A DNA stretch of 63,552 nucleotides from contig JAFAHS010000512.1 of NCBI GenBank assembly GCA_019237115.1, positions 1-63,552 of the forward strand, in the 5' to 3' direction. Below, piece by piece: positions 51,116 to 61,108 of this stretch. Source of the stretch: Deltaproteobacteria bacterium. GTDB lineage: Bacteria > Desulfobacterota > Binatia > Binatales > Binataceae. Each line of letters starts with the position of its first letter. Position 1 is the first letter of the stretch. The position numbers were made by a program, and so were the translations under genes. Below the pieces are notes generated by a model. It was not told the DNA's origin. It worked only from the letters and a program-made list of their open reading frames with translations, and made no database searches.

Positions 51116-52612
51116 ATGGCAGGCACGTGGGATCTGGTTATCCGCAACACCACCATCTACGACGGTACCGGTGCCAAGCCGACCGTCGGCGACGTCGCCA
51201 TCAGTGGCGACCGGATCGCTGCGGTTGGCGATGTCTCGGGCGAGGGCGTGCAGGAAGTTGATGCCCGCAACCGTGCCCTGGCGCCCGGATTCATCGACGT
51301 TCACAGCCACGACGATTTTGCCGTGTTTCTCACCCCGGCGATGGACTTCAAGGTGATGCAGGGGGTGACGACCGACGTGGTTGGCAACTGCGGAATGGGC
51401 GCGGCCCCTTTTCCGATCGCGGTCGCGATGTTCAGCGGTCTGCACGGTCGCAGCAATGTTCCTGAATGGCACGGGTACGCCGGTTACCTCGCCGAAATCG
51501 ATCGCAATCCGCCGAGCCTGAACGTCGCGGCGCTGGTGGGACACGGCACGGTGCGCTACAGCGCGATGGGCAATGCGTGCCGCGAACCCTCCGCCAAAGA
51601 ACTCGATCACATGCGCGCGGTGGTGCGTGAGGGCCTTGAAAGCGGCGCGTTCGGTATGTCTACCGGACTTATCTACGAGCCGGGCCGCTATGCCCGGACT
51701 GCCGAGATCATCGAACTGGCGCGTGAAGCCAACCGGACCGGCGGGCTCTACGCCAGTCACATGCGCGATGAAGCCGCGCACCTGCTGGATGCGGTCCGGG
51801 AGACGATTCACATTGGTGAGGAAGCCGGGGTGCCGGTGCAGATCTCGCACCACAAGGCCTCGGGCCGCGAAAATTGGGGTCTGGTCAATGAATCACTGAA
51901 ACTGGTTGACGAGGCGCGCGGGCGCGGCCTCGATGTGACCGCGGATCAGTATCCTTATACTTCCGGCAGCACCATTCTGCAGGCAGTAATCCAAAACGGC
52001 GGATTGGACGAGCCCGGCGACACCGGAGCCGTGGGTACCATACCCCCGGAAAAGCTGTTGTTTGCCTCGACCCCCAAGCATCCTGAATGGGAAGGGCGGA
52101 CGCTGAAAGACTTGTGCGACCAATGGAAGCTCGCGCCGCGGGCGGCGGGCGAGCGCATTGCCGCCGAGGAGGGTCCGGGAGCGGTCGTGGTGATGGAGAC
52201 GATGAACGAAGATGACGTCCGCACCGTGATGCGGCATCCCAGCACCATGATCGGATCGGACGGACTTGCCATGGGCAGCCGGCCGCATCCGCGTCTGTAC
52301 GGAACCTTCCCCCGGGTGCTGGCGCGCTACGCACGCGACGCAGGCTTGATGACGCTGGAGGAGGGAGTGCATCGAATGACCGGAATGCCCGCGGCGAAAT
52401 TCGGCCTGAAGGAGCGCGGGCAGGTCCGCCCCGGGTTTTACGCGGATCTGGTCATTTTCGATCCATCCTCTTTGCTCGATACCGCGACCTACGACCAGCC
52501 GCGCCGCTATCCGGAGGGGCTGCACCACGTGTTCGTAAACGGCACCGCGGTGGTGCGCGACGGCCTCCACACCGGCGCCCGCCCGGGACGCGCATTACGC
52601 CGCAACTCCTGA
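51116..52612 (+). CDS. N-acyl-D-amino-acid deacylase (D-aminoacylase)
   Basis: The 498-residue protein has DLVIRNTTIYDGTGAKPTVG, ALAPGFIDVHSHDDFAVFLT (H-x-H metal pair), VTTDVVGNCGMGAAPFP, GGLYASHMRDEAAHLLDAV (metal His), VQISHHKASGRENWG and MIGSDGLAMGSRPHPRLYGT (Asp). All are conserved in the amidohydrolase family of D-aminoacylases. It removes acyl groups from N-acyl-D-amino acids. The C-terminal RGQVRPGFYADLVIFDP closes the fold. Confidence 0.93.
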   Translation: MAGTWDLVIRNTTIYDGTGAKPTVGDVAISGDRIAAVGDVSGEGVQEVDARNRALAPGFIDVHSHDDFAVFLTPAMDFKVMQGVTTDVVGNCGMGAAPFPIAVAMFSGLHGRSNVPEWHGYAGYLAEIDRNPPSLNVAALVGHGTVRYSAMGNACREPSAKELDHMRAVVREGLESGAFGMSTGLIYEPGRYARTAEIIELAREANRTGGLYASHMRDEAAHLLDAVRETIHIGEEAGVPVQISHHKASGRENWGLVNESLKLVDEARGRGLDVTADQYPYTSGSTILQAVIQNGGLDEPGDTGAVGTIPPEKLLFASTPKHPEWEGRTLKDLCDQWKLAPRAAGERIAAEEGPGAVVVMETMNEDDVRTVMRHPSTMIGSDGLAMGSRPHPRLYGTFPRVLARYARDAGLMTLEEGVHRMTGMPAAKFGLKERGQVRPGFYADLVIFDPSSLLDTATYDQPRRYPEGLHHVFVNGTAVVRDGLHTGARPGRALRRNS

Positions 52613-52710
52613 GCACGGACGGCTCCTTTCGCGGGGTGCTGGTGTAAGTTGCCCTCCGCCGGGAAGGACGATGGTGCGGGCTGCGCGGAATCGGAATAGG
52701 AGTTCTGCTT

Positions 52711-53553
52711 ATGCGGGTTCGAGTTGGCGATGTGCACCTGTTCTTCGATGTTGACGGCGCGAAGCTGCGCCCCGATGGACCCAGGATGCGCGAGGTGCCG
52801 ACCATCCTGATGCTGCATGGTGGCCCCGGGTTCGATCATTCTGTCTTCAAACCCGACCTTTCGGGGCTCGTCGATATCGCGCAGATCGTCTACCTCGACC
52901 ACCGCGGCAACGGACGCAGCGACCGCAGCGGTCCGGAGAACTTAAACCTCGAACGCTGGGGCGACGACGTACGCGCATTTTGCGACCTGCTGGAAATCGA
53001 GCGCCCGATCGTTCTCGGCGAATCATTCGGCGGCATGGTCGCGATGGCCTATGCAAGCCGCCATCCGGACCACCCGGGCAAGCTGATTCTCGCGAGCACG
53101 GCGGCGCAGATGCGGCCCGATCGATCGCTGGAGGTTTTCGCGCGCCTCGGTGGCGCGCAAGCGCGTGACGCAGCGCAACGCTTCTTCGACAATCCTTCGC
53201 AAAGCGTGGTGGCGGAATATATGCAAAAGTGCCTGCCGCTCTACACCCAGCGGCAGCGCAGTCCGGAATGGATGGCGCGATCGGTGCAGAATCTCGAGCT
53301 GACTTTGTTCTTTTTCCAGGGAGAGATTCGCACTTTCAATTTGCTGCCCCAGCTGGCCCGAATTCGATGTCCCACCCTGATAACGGTCGGCGATATGGAT
53401 CCGATCACACCAACGCAGAACTCGCAGGACATCGCAGCCGCCCTCCCCGGCAACCTGGTTCGTCTCGAGCTTTTCAGAAACGCGGGCCATGGCGTGCAGC
53501 GCGACGATCCCGAAAAGTTCGACCGCGTGGTGCGGGAGTTTATCGGGTCGTGA
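52711..53553 (+). CDS. Proline-iminopeptidase-like alpha/beta hydrolase
   Basis: The 280-residue protein has ILMLHGGPGFDHSVFKPDLS (oxyanion loop HGGPG), YLDHRGNGRSDRSG, ERPIVLGESFGGMVAMAYAS (nucleophile Ser in G-E-S-F-G), LITVGDMDPITP (Asp) and NAGHGVQRDDPEKFDRV (His). HGGPG plus GxSxGG is typical of the prolyl aminopeptidase family, though related hydrolases also have it. GGAATAGGAG precedes the ATG. The neighbouring D-aminoacylase suggests amino-acid-derivative turnover. Confidence 0.9.
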   Translation: MRVRVGDVHLFFDVDGAKLRPDGPRMREVPTILMLHGGPGFDHSVFKPDLSGLVDIAQIVYLDHRGNGRSDRSGPENLNLERWGDDVRAFCDLLEIERPIVLGESFGGMVAMAYASRHPDHPGKLILASTAAQMRPDRSLEVFARLGGAQARDAAQRFFDNPSQSVVAEYMQKCLPLYTQRQRSPEWMARSVQNLELTLFFFQGEIRTFNLLPQLARIRCPTLITVGDMDPITPTQNSQDIAAALPGNLVRLELFRNAGHGVQRDDPEKFDRVVREFIGS

Positions 53554-53645
53554 AAAATGGGTCGGGTCGGCAGCTGAGAAACCGGCCGAGGGCCGGAGAG
53601 ACACAGCACTAGGACGACCGCGAAGGCGCGACTAGAGTCTCCACT

Positions 53646-56600
53646 ATGCGATGCGGCAAGTGCGGCACCGAAAATCCAGGGGGGATGAAGTTCTGCGGCA
53701 ATTGTGCCGCGCCGCTGCGCAATCTCTGCACCAGGTGCGGATTTGAGAATCCTGACAGTTTCAAATTCTGCGGGCAGTGCGGGGCCGCTCTGGCAGCACC
53801 TGCCGCCTCCGCCCGGCCCGAGACGAGAGCGGCGGTTCGCGAGATCGCCACCGGTCCACTCGAGGGCGAGCGCAAGCTCGTGACCGCGCTGTTCGCTGAC
53901 ATGAAAGGCTCGATGGAACTGATCGAGGACCTCGATCCCGAGGATGCGCGCGCGATCGTCGATCCCGCGATAGCGAGGATGATCGACGCGGTGCACTACT
54001 ACGACGGTTATATCGTTCAATCCACCGGCGATGGAATTTTTGCATTGTTCGGCGCGCCGCACGCCCAGGAAGATCATCCCCAGCGCGCCCTGTATGCCGG
54101 CCTCAAGATGCAGGAGGAGATGCGCCGCTACGCCGGCGAACTTCGCGCGGCAGGCCAGCCTCCGGTCGAGATTCGGATCGGGGTCAACACCGGAGAGGCA
54201 GTAGTACGCTCGATTCGCACCGGCGATGCCAAGGTCGAGTACACCCCGATCGGACACGCGGTGAGCCTCGCCTCTCGCATGCAGACGCTGGCACCTTCGG
54301 GCTCGATCGTGATTGCCGCCGAGACCCGTAAAATCGTGGCCGGCTACTTCGAGCTCAACTCGCTCGGTCCGGCACGAATCAAGGGAGTCACTGAGCCGGT
54401 TGAGGTCTTTGAAGTGACGGGTCTGGGGCCGCTGCGCAGCCGGCTGCATAGATCGGCCAGCCGGGGACTCTCCAAGTTCGTTGGTCGCAAGGCCGAGATC
54501 GAGCAGATGAAGCGGGTCGCCGAGCTGGCGCGTACGGGTCATGGACAAATCGTGGCCGCGGTAGCGGAGGCAGGAGTCGGGAAGTCGCGCTTGTTTTACG
54601 AGTTCAAGCAGATGCAGCAGAGCGGGTGGCGGGCGCTCGAGGCATTCTCGGTCTCCCATGGGCGGGCGAGCGCCTACCATCCGGTGATCGATTTGCTCAA
54701 GGGCTATTTTGGAATCGCCGATTCCGACGACGATCGCGCGCGCCGCGAGAAAATCACCGGGCGCGTGCTCGCGCTCGACCGGTCCCTCGAAGATACGCTT
54801 CCGTACCTGGCCCCGTTGATGGGTATCGACGAGTCCATCCTTTCGGACGCTCCGGCCCAGGACCCGTCGCAACTGCTGGAGGAATACAGCAAATTCTGGG
54901 AGCAGAGCCTGGACCGCCTGCAGGCGCTCGCAGCCAGCGCCAAGGGCAACTCGCTGGAGGGGATGGACCAATCCATCCAGCGCGCGCGCACCCGGGATGC
55001 GATCAAGCGCCTGCTTCTGCGCGAGAGCATGAACCAGCCGCTCATGATCATTTTCGAAGACCTTCATTGGCTCGACGATGAATCCCGCGAGGTTCTCGAC
55101 CTGCTGGCGGACTCCATCGGCACGGCGCGGATCCTGCTGATGGTCAACTATCGGCCCGAATACCATCATCAGTGGAGCAACAAGACCTACTATACCCAGC
55201 TCCGCCTTGATCCGTTGGGACCGGAAACCGCGGGCGAGCTGCTCGAGGGACTGATCGGCACAGACGCACTGCTTGCTCCGCTGAAGGAGATGATCGTCCA
55301 GCGCACTGAGGGCAATCCGTTCTTCATGGAGGAAATGGTCCAGGTGCTCTTCGACGAGGGCGCGCTGGCGCGTAACGGGACGGTCAAGCTGGTGAAGCCG
55401 CTTTCGGCAATCCGCCTCCCCGCCACCGTCAAGGGAATCATCGCCGCACGAATCGACAAGCTGGCCCCGGCGGAGAAAGACCTGCTGCAGATGCTGTCCG
55501 TGGTCGGCAAGGAATTTCCGCTCGGCCTGGTGCGCCACGTATCCGGCAAGTCAAACCCGGCGCTCACCCCGCTGCTATCCAACCTTCAGCTCGGCGAATT
55601 CATATACGAGCAACCCGCCGCCCCCGAGCCGGACTATACGTTCAAGCACGCGCTCACCCTGGAGGTTGCCTACGATTCGATCCTGGCCGAGCGGCGCAAG
55701 GCAATTCACGAGCGTGCGGCGGCTGGAATTGAAGCGATTTTCGGCGCGCAGCTCGACGATCACCTCGACGAGTTGGCCAATCACTACTCGCGCAGCGGCA
55801 ACCCGGCCAAAGCCGTTGAATTTCTGGAGCGTGCCGCCAATCGCGCCCACGCGCGCTCCGCCTACGCGGAAGCGGAGCGGTATCTCACTGAGGCTCTCAG
55901 CCATATCGCGGAACTCCCCGACACCCCGGAGCGGGTGCGGCGTGAAATCGCCCTGCGCGTTCAGTACGCAGGCACCTTCGCGACCATCCACGGATTTGCC
56001 ACCGGCGAACTGGATGCGCAGCTCGAGCGCACCCGCGAACTGATAAGCAGGGCGGGCGAGTCTCCGGAAATCCAGATGGTGCTGTTCGCGATGTGGGCTG
56101 TCGAAACTTCGCGCGGGCAGTTTAAGGCCGCTGCCACTACTGCGCGACGAATGCTTGCGATTGGGGAAAACACGAGCGACGAAGATGCTATTGCGAATGC
56201 GCAGCACGCGATGGGTTCGACCGAGATGTGGCGCGGAAACCTGATATCCGCACGCGATCACTTAGAGCGTGCTGCCACGATCTACAATAGTGATCTGGAG
56301 CGCTACCTTCCGATGCCCAATGCCGGAGTGATTCCGGGACGCTGCCAACTCGCCTGGACGCTGTGGGCCTTGGGCTACCCGGAAAAGGCACGCGCTCGCA
56401 TCCGCGAAGCGCTCAGCCTCGCGCGCAAGTTGAATCGTCCCTACAGCATGGCTTTCGCGCTTCAGTTTGCCATCGCCGCAGAGGCGATGTGCGGTGACTA
56501 CGCTCAGATACGGTCGCAGTCAGAAGCGCTCATCGAACTGTCGCAGCAGCACGGCTATCCGCACTGGCTCGCCTCGGGAAAGATGTCGCTCGGTGTCACG

Positions 56601-57101
56601 ATTGTTAACGAAGAGGATTTCGATCGCGGCATCGCGCTGATGCGTGAAGGCATGGCAGGCACCCGCGAATACGGAACTCTGCCGGTGTATCGATACGGAT
56701 TGGTACTGATGGCCGGCACCCTCCTGAGCGCAGGCGCCGTGGAAGAAGGACTGCGGGCACTGGATGAGGCAGCGGAGGGAATCGAGGCTGACGAACGTTT
56801 TAACGAAGCGGAAATCTGGCGGCTGCGCGGCGAGTTCATGCTGGCGAAGAGGCAGGAACGCACGGCGACGGAGAATTTTCGTCGGGCGATCGCGGTGGCA
56901 AAGGCCCAACAAGGCAAATCCTGGGAGTTACGGTCGACCTTCAGCCTTGCACGGATGTTGGCCTCGCAGGATCACGCCGCGGAGGCGCATGCGACGCTCG
57001 CGCCCGTGTACCAGTGGTTCAGCGAAGGCTTCGACACGAACGACCTGGTATTCGCCAAAACCTTGCTGGACCGACTGCAGCAGGAAAAACCCCGGCGCTG
57101 A
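53646..57101 (+). CDS. Zn-ribbon/class III cyclase/AAA ATPase/TPR protein
   Basis: The 1151-residue protein has two zinc ribbons at its start (MRCGKCGTENPGGMKFCGNC, then CTRCGFENPDSFKFCGQCG). A class III nucleotidyl-cyclase domain follows (LVTALFADMKGSMELIEDLD and VQSTGDGIFALFGAPHAQED, each with a metal-binding Asp). Next is a STAND-like ATPase domain (FVGRKAEIEQMKRVAELA, Walker A AEAGVGKSRLFYEF, Walker B LMIIFEDLHWLDDES), then a helical TPR-like C-terminal third (from about 700). Such soluble fusions are common in soil bacteria and are taken as signal-integrating regulators; cAMP or cGMP production is not proven. Confidence 0.92.
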   Translation: MRCGKCGTENPGGMKFCGNCAAPLRNLCTRCGFENPDSFKFCGQCGAALAAPAASARPETRAAVREIATGPLEGERKLVTALFADMKGSMELIEDLDPEDARAIVDPAIARMIDAVHYYDGYIVQSTGDGIFALFGAPHAQEDHPQRALYAGLKMQEEMRRYAGELRAAGQPPVEIRIGVNTGEAVVRSIRTGDAKVEYTPIGHAVSLASRMQTLAPSGSIVIAAETRKIVAGYFELNSLGPARIKGVTEPVEVFEVTGLGPLRSRLHRSASRGLSKFVGRKAEIEQMKRVAELARTGHGQIVAAVAEAGVGKSRLFYEFKQMQQSGWRALEAFSVSHGRASAYHPVIDLLKGYFGIADSDDDRARREKITGRVLALDRSLEDTLPYLAPLMGIDESILSDAPAQDPSQLLEEYSKFWEQSLDRLQALAASAKGNSLEGMDQSIQRARTRDAIKRLLLRESMNQPLMIIFEDLHWLDDESREVLDLLADSIGTARILLMVNYRPEYHHQWSNKTYYTQLRLDPLGPETAGELLEGLIGTDALLAPLKEMIVQRTEGNPFFMEEMVQVLFDEGALARNGTVKLVKPLSAIRLPATVKGIIAARIDKLAPAEKDLLQMLSVVGKEFPLGLVRHVSGKSNPALTPLLSNLQLGEFIYEQPAAPEPDYTFKHALTLEVAYDSILAERRKAIHERAAAGIEAIFGAQLDDHLDELANHYSRSGNPAKAVEFLERAANRAHARSAYAEAERYLTEALSHIAELPDTPERVRREIALRVQYAGTFATIHGFATGELDAQLERTRELISRAGESPEIQMVLFAMWAVETSRGQFKAAATTARRMLAIGENTSDEDAIANAQHAMGSTEMWRGNLISARDHLERAATIYNSDLERYLPMPNAGVIPGRCQLAWTLWALGYPEKARARIREALSLARKLNRPYSMAFALQFAIAAEAMCGDYAQIRSQSEALIELSQQHGYPHWLASGKMSLGVTIVNEEDFDRGIALMREGMAGTREYGTLPVYRYGLVLMAGTLLSAGAVEEGLRALDEAAEGIEADERFNEAEIWRLRGEFMLAKRQERTATENFRRAIAVAKAQQGKSWELRSTFSLARMLASQDHAAEAHATLAPVYQWFSEGFDTNDLVFAKTLLDRLQQEKPRR

Positions 57102-57226
57102 TTCAGGCCCGCGCCACGTCCACTTCGGTCTGTTTGACCTTCACGAAAAGCTCTCGCCGCGCGGTCGGCGTACAGCTGAGGTGTTGACTCGGCGCCGCGA
57201 CCTTTCGCCGCGCTGGCCGCCTGGAA

Positions 57227-58474
57227 CTACTTGACCCTTCGGAAGTGATCCGTCAGGCGCTTGAAAAATCCGGCGCGCTTTACTGGCGCCTGGGTCACCA
57301 CCGAAACGGAATCGATCTGCTTGCCGTTCTGGGTGATTGCCAACTGTCCGACGCTCGCCCCCTTGGCAACCGGTGCACTCAGGTACCTGGCCGCCGGAGT
57401 CCATGCGATATCGATCTTTCCTTCTTCGCCCTTACCAACCGTCACGTAAGTCTCGTGCACCGGGGCAATCGCGACGGTATCGGCTGTGCCGTAGAAGACC
57501 GGAATAGTCGCGGGCATAACCTTCTGCGCATCCGGCTTGGCCGTCGCGAAGGTGCGAAAGGCCCAGTCGATCAGTTTCTCCGTTTCCACGCGCCGCTTCT
57601 CGGAGCTGGGCGTGCCCATTACCGCCGATACTAGGACCATCCCGTTCGACCTCGCCGACCCGACCAGATGGTAGCCAGCCTCCTCGACGTGGCCGGTTTT
57701 GATACCGTCGACGCGCGCATCGTAGAACAGCAGCGTGTTGAAATTGGGTTGTTTGATTTTGTCGAAGGTAAAGTCTTTGGCGCCAGTATAAGTCACCGCC
57801 TCCGGATGACGGCGAATAAGGTCGCAACCGAGTTTCACCATGTCCGCCGCGGTCGTGTATTCGCCCTCGACCGGCAGACCGTCGGGATTGCTGAAATGAG
57901 TGTCGCTCAGGCCCAATTCCGCCGCCTTCGCGTTCATCTGCGTTGTGAAACCGTCAGAGCTTCCGCCCAGGTATTCGGAGAGGGCTACCGCGGCGTCATT
58001 GCCGGACGAGACCATCAGTCCGAACAGGAGATCCCGCACCGCGACCTTCTGCCCGACGCCAAGAAACATGCGCGAGACGCTCTCATCCATCGAGAGTCGC
58101 CAGGCTTGCTCGCTAATCGGCATCATGGTGTCCAGCGTGATGCGCTTTTGTGCGAGTGCGTCAAGCACCAGATAGAAGGTCATGATTTTGGCGAGGCTGG
58201 CCGGCTGCATGCGCGCATGCTCATTGTAGGAATACAGAACCGCGTCGGTTTGTTGGTCGACCAGCATCGCGGACTTCGCATCGAGAGCGAACGGTGCCGG
58301 ACGATCGCCGAAAACATGGATTTCTGAAAGAGGAACGGCGGGCGCCGCCTGGGACGCGGCGCCACGAGAGTTGCGCGGCTTGGTCCTGGCCGCCCCCGCG
58401 GAGGTTGCCAGCAGCGATACTATCAATATGACGAGCCAGGGAACGCTTCGAGAACCGATGAGTCGCGCACGCAT
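57227..58474 (-). CDS. D-alanyl-D-alanine carboxypeptidase (PBP5/6-type)
   Basis: About 415 residues from the ATG at 58474, with a signal peptide (RARLIGSRSVPWLVILIVSL and LLATSAGAA). Active-site motifs: Ser93 in MQPASLAKIMTFYLVL (S-x-x-K), SSGNDAAVALSEYLGG (S-x-N) and VDGIKTGHVEEAGYHL (K-T-G). The C-terminal PBP5-type domain is VGQLAITQNGKQIDSVSVVT, with an amphipathic end (GFFKRLTDHFRRVK) for membrane contact. It trims the last D-Ala from peptidoglycan stem peptides. GGAGGCGGAG precedes the ATG; an upstream extension in the same frame lacks family features. Confidence 0.95.
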   Translation of the reverse strand: MRARLIGSRSVPWLVILIVSLLATSAGAARTKPRNSRGAASQAAPAVPLSEIHVFGDRPAPFALDAKSAMLVDQQTDAVLYSYNEHARMQPASLAKIMTFYLVLDALAQKRITLDTMMPISEQAWRLSMDESVSRMFLGVGQKVAVRDLLFGLMVSSGNDAAVALSEYLGGSSDGFTTQMNAKAAELGLSDTHFSNPDGLPVEGEYTTAADMVKLGCDLIRRHPEAVTYTGAKDFTFDKIKQPNFNTLLFYDARVDGIKTGHVEEAGYHLVGSARSNGMVLVSAVMGTPSSEKRRVETEKLIDWAFRTFATAKPDAQKVMPATIPVFYGTADTVAIAPVHETYVTVGKGEEGKIDIAWTPAARYLSAPVAKGASVGQLAITQNGKQIDSVSVVTQAPVKRAGFFKRLTDHFRRVK

Positions 58475-58765
58475 TGCTATCCACTCCGCCTCCACCAATT
58501 TGAAGCTACGGCGCGGGGCAGGCGACCGCAAGAGACGACGCGCGTTTGAAAGGGATTGAGAAGAAGACCGCAATGAACTCGATCGCTCCATTTTTGCTCT
58601 GTGAAAACCGGGACCATTCCTTAAAAGCATGCGCGGATCGGCGAAGCTCCGATTTTCAAGAGCCTGGGGAGTGGGCCGCGGAATGGCCCCGCGGCGACCT
58701 CGCGCGCTTCCGACCCGCCCAGGTTCCCTTTGTACGGCGATGCGGATAAATGAAGTACTTACCCG

Positions 58766-60076
58766 ATGGATATTTCCGTAATCCTCCCGGTCATTAACGA
58801 GAGGGAAAACCTCGAGGTCCTGATCCCCCGCCTCAAGGCGCTGCTTAAGAATGCGCGGCTCGACGGGGAAATTGTGGTGGTCGACGGCGGCTCGAGCGAC
58901 GGCACGCGGGAGTCCGCTGCCGCTCACGGGGTCCGCGTGGTATCCGAACGAGGAAAGGGATACGGCGCTGCGATTCAGACCGGATTTGAGGAGGCCCGCG
59001 GTGACTGGGTCCTTACCCTCGACGCGGACCTTTCGCACGATCCCGACTTCGTCGCCAAAATGTGGCGCGCGCGCGACCGCGCTGACATCGTGATCGCGTC
59101 GCGCTACACGCGCGGCGGGGTGGCCTATACCGACCTGTTTCGCAAGTCGCTGAGCCGGCTGCTCAATGCGTTTCTACGCCGTTTCTGGTCGCTGCCGGTG
59201 CGCGATGTTTCGAGCGGTTACCGGCTTTATCGGCGCGCCGCCCTCGAGGGACTCGAATTCACCTCAACCAATTTCGAGGTGCTTGGGGAAATCCTGGTCC
59301 GGCTCTACGCGCGCGGTTACCGCGTGGTTGAAGTGCCGTTTACCTACTTTCCGCGCGGAGCGGGACGCTCGCATATCCACCTGCTCCGCTTCGGCATGGC
59401 CCAGTTGCGATCGGCGCTGCGAATGTGGAAGCTGCGCAACTCGCTGGAGTCCGCGGACTATGATGAACGCGCCTACTACAGCATCATTCCGTTCCAGCGC
59501 TACTGGCAGCGCCGCCGTCATTCCATCACGGTCTCCTGGGCGCGCGGCGCGGGCCGCATCCTCGACGCGGGTTGCGGCTCAAGCCTGATCGTCCAAAGCC
59601 TTAATAACGCGGTCGGCATGGAATTCAACTTTGGCAAGTTGCGCTTCCTTCGGCACCAGGGAATCCCACTCGCTCGGGGCTCGGCCTTCGCCCTACCGTT
59701 CAAGGACGCCAGCTTCGACTGCGTGATTAGTTCGCAGGTAATCGAACATCTCACCTATGACGAAATCTTGTTTTCCGAGATGCGGCGGGTGCTGCGGCCG
59801 GGCGGCATGCTGATTCTCGGCACGCCCGACTATGCGACCATCGGATGGCGCGTTATCGAGCCGACCTACCGTGTTCTCCTGCCCGGCGGCTACGCCGACG
59901 AGCACATCACGCACTACACGCGCGAAAAATTGACCGAAATCATCGCGCGACACGGTTTTGCGGTGGAGGAAGCAGCCTATATCGTGCGAAGCGAGTTAAT
60001 CATGCGATGCCGCAAGTGCGACCTGCCGATTCCGGCGCAGCAGAGGACTCCGTCCCCGGAGTCCAGCGCCGCGTGA
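58766..60076 (+). CDS. Glycosyltransferase family 2-methyltransferase fusion
   Basis: The 436-residue protein has a dolichol-phosphate-mannose-synthase-like GT2 domain (ISVILPVINERENLEVLIP, GEIVVVDGGSSDGTRESA, WVLTLDADLSHDPDFVAKM with the D-x-D motif). A class I methyltransferase follows from about 265 (GRILDAGCGSSLIVQSLNNA, FDCVISSQVIEHLTYDEILF, MRRVLRPGGMLILGTPDYA). GT2 enzymes of this type move a sugar to a polyprenyl phosphate; the methyltransferase would act on the same or a linked lipid or glycan. Both domains look intact. Confidence 0.9.
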   Translation: MDISVILPVINERENLEVLIPRLKALLKNARLDGEIVVVDGGSSDGTRESAAAHGVRVVSERGKGYGAAIQTGFEEARGDWVLTLDADLSHDPDFVAKMWRARDRADIVIASRYTRGGVAYTDLFRKSLSRLLNAFLRRFWSLPVRDVSSGYRLYRRAALEGLEFTSTNFEVLGEILVRLYARGYRVVEVPFTYFPRGAGRSHIHLLRFGMAQLRSALRMWKLRNSLESADYDERAYYSIIPFQRYWQRRRHSITVSWARGAGRILDAGCGSSLIVQSLNNAVGMEFNFGKLRFLRHQGIPLARGSAFALPFKDASFDCVISSQVIEHLTYDEILFSEMRRVLRPGGMLILGTPDYATIGWRVIEPTYRVLLPGGYADEHITHYTREKLTEIIARHGFAVEEAAYIVRSELIMRCRKCDLPIPAQQRTPSPESSAA

Positions 60077-60292
60077 TACGGCAGTGCGGCAATGGCCGCG
60101 CAATACCGCCGCGCGGGGTTGTCATATTCGCTTCGTTTGCGAGAGACTTCTTGCGCGAAACCTCGGCGGGGATCGCGGATGGTGCTACGCCCTGCGGGGT
60201 GACGACAAGGTGGGACTATACCAGTCTTTATCGTTCCCAATGGAAACTGAGGACGAATGGCCGGACCAACCGACCTGTGCGGAGGATCGCAC

Positions 60293-61108
60293 ATGCCTAA
60301 GTTCAGAGTTACCGATATCGACGTTCACTACGACGTGAGTGGGAGCGGCGAGCCGCTCCTGATGATCATGGGATTGGGTGCCAGCTCTGCGGCGTGGGAT
60401 CCCGAACTGGTGGAGGAGCTGGCCAAGTCATTTAGCACCATCACCTTCGACAACCGGGGTACGGGGCAAACTGACAAGCCCGACAAGCCCTACTCCATCG
60501 AGATGTTCGCCGACGATGCGGCCGGGGTGCTCGATGGTCTGAAGATTCCGCGCGCCCATATTTTCGGGGTCTCGATGGGCGGGATGATCGCCCAGGAGTT
60601 CGCGCTGCGCCATCCAGGGCGCACCGGCAGCCTGACACTTGGATGCACCACCGCCGGCGGGTCTCACTCCGTGCCGCCGCCGCCGGAATCGCTCAAGGTG
60701 CTGACGGCACCACGGGAGGGGGTTCCGCCTGAGGACATCATCCGGCGCGGCTGGCCGCTGTCGTTGACGGCGGAATACATTCGAGACAATCGCGACCGGT
60801 TGGAGGCTAAAATCCCGCGCCTGCTTAAGCATCCGACCCCGCCCTTCGCGTTCCAACGGCAGCTCGAAGGAACCTACACGCTCAAGACCTGGGACAGGCT
60901 GCCGAATATCAAGGTACCTACGCTGGTGATAACCGGAGCAAAGGATGTGCTCATACCGGCGCGCAATTCGGAGCTACTCGCGGAGCGGATTCCTGGCGCG
61001 AAGCTCCATCTGATCGCGAACGCGGGTCACGGTTTTACCACCGAAGCCCGCGATGAATTCCTGCGCACCTTCGTGCCGTTCGTGAAATCGCATCCGCTCG
61101 GTGCCTGA
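60293..61108 (+). CDS. Alpha/beta hydrolase
   Basis: About 271 residues from the ATG at 60293 (MPKFRVTDIDVHYDVSGSGE). It has LLMIMGLGASSAAWDPELVE, FDNRGTGQTDKPDKPYSIEM, AHIFGVSMGGMIAQEFALRH (nucleophile Ser in G-V-S-M-G), GAKDVLIPARNSELL (Asp) and NAGHGFTTEARDEFLRTF (His). Similar to 3-oxoadipate enol-lactonase and esterase relatives. The substrate is unknown. GGAGGATCGCAC precedes the ATG. Confidence 0.9.
   Translation: MPKFRVTDIDVHYDVSGSGEPLLMIMGLGASSAAWDPELVEELAKSFSTITFDNRGTGQTDKPDKPYSIEMFADDAAGVLDGLKIPRAHIFGVSMGGMIAQEFALRHPGRTGSLTLGCTTAGGSHSVPPPPESLKVLTAPREGVPPEDIIRRGWPLSLTAEYIRDNRDRLEAKIPRLLKHPTPPFAFQRQLEGTYTLKTWDRLPNIKVPTLVITGAKDVLIPARNSELLAERIPGAKLHLIANAGHGFTTEARDEFLRTFVPFVKSHPLGA

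Noticed and set aside
53241..55538. A 765-codon open frame on the minus strand
   Set aside because: It is antisense to the proline-iminopeptidase and cyclase genes and has no family motifs. Long antisense frames are common in GC-rich genes.
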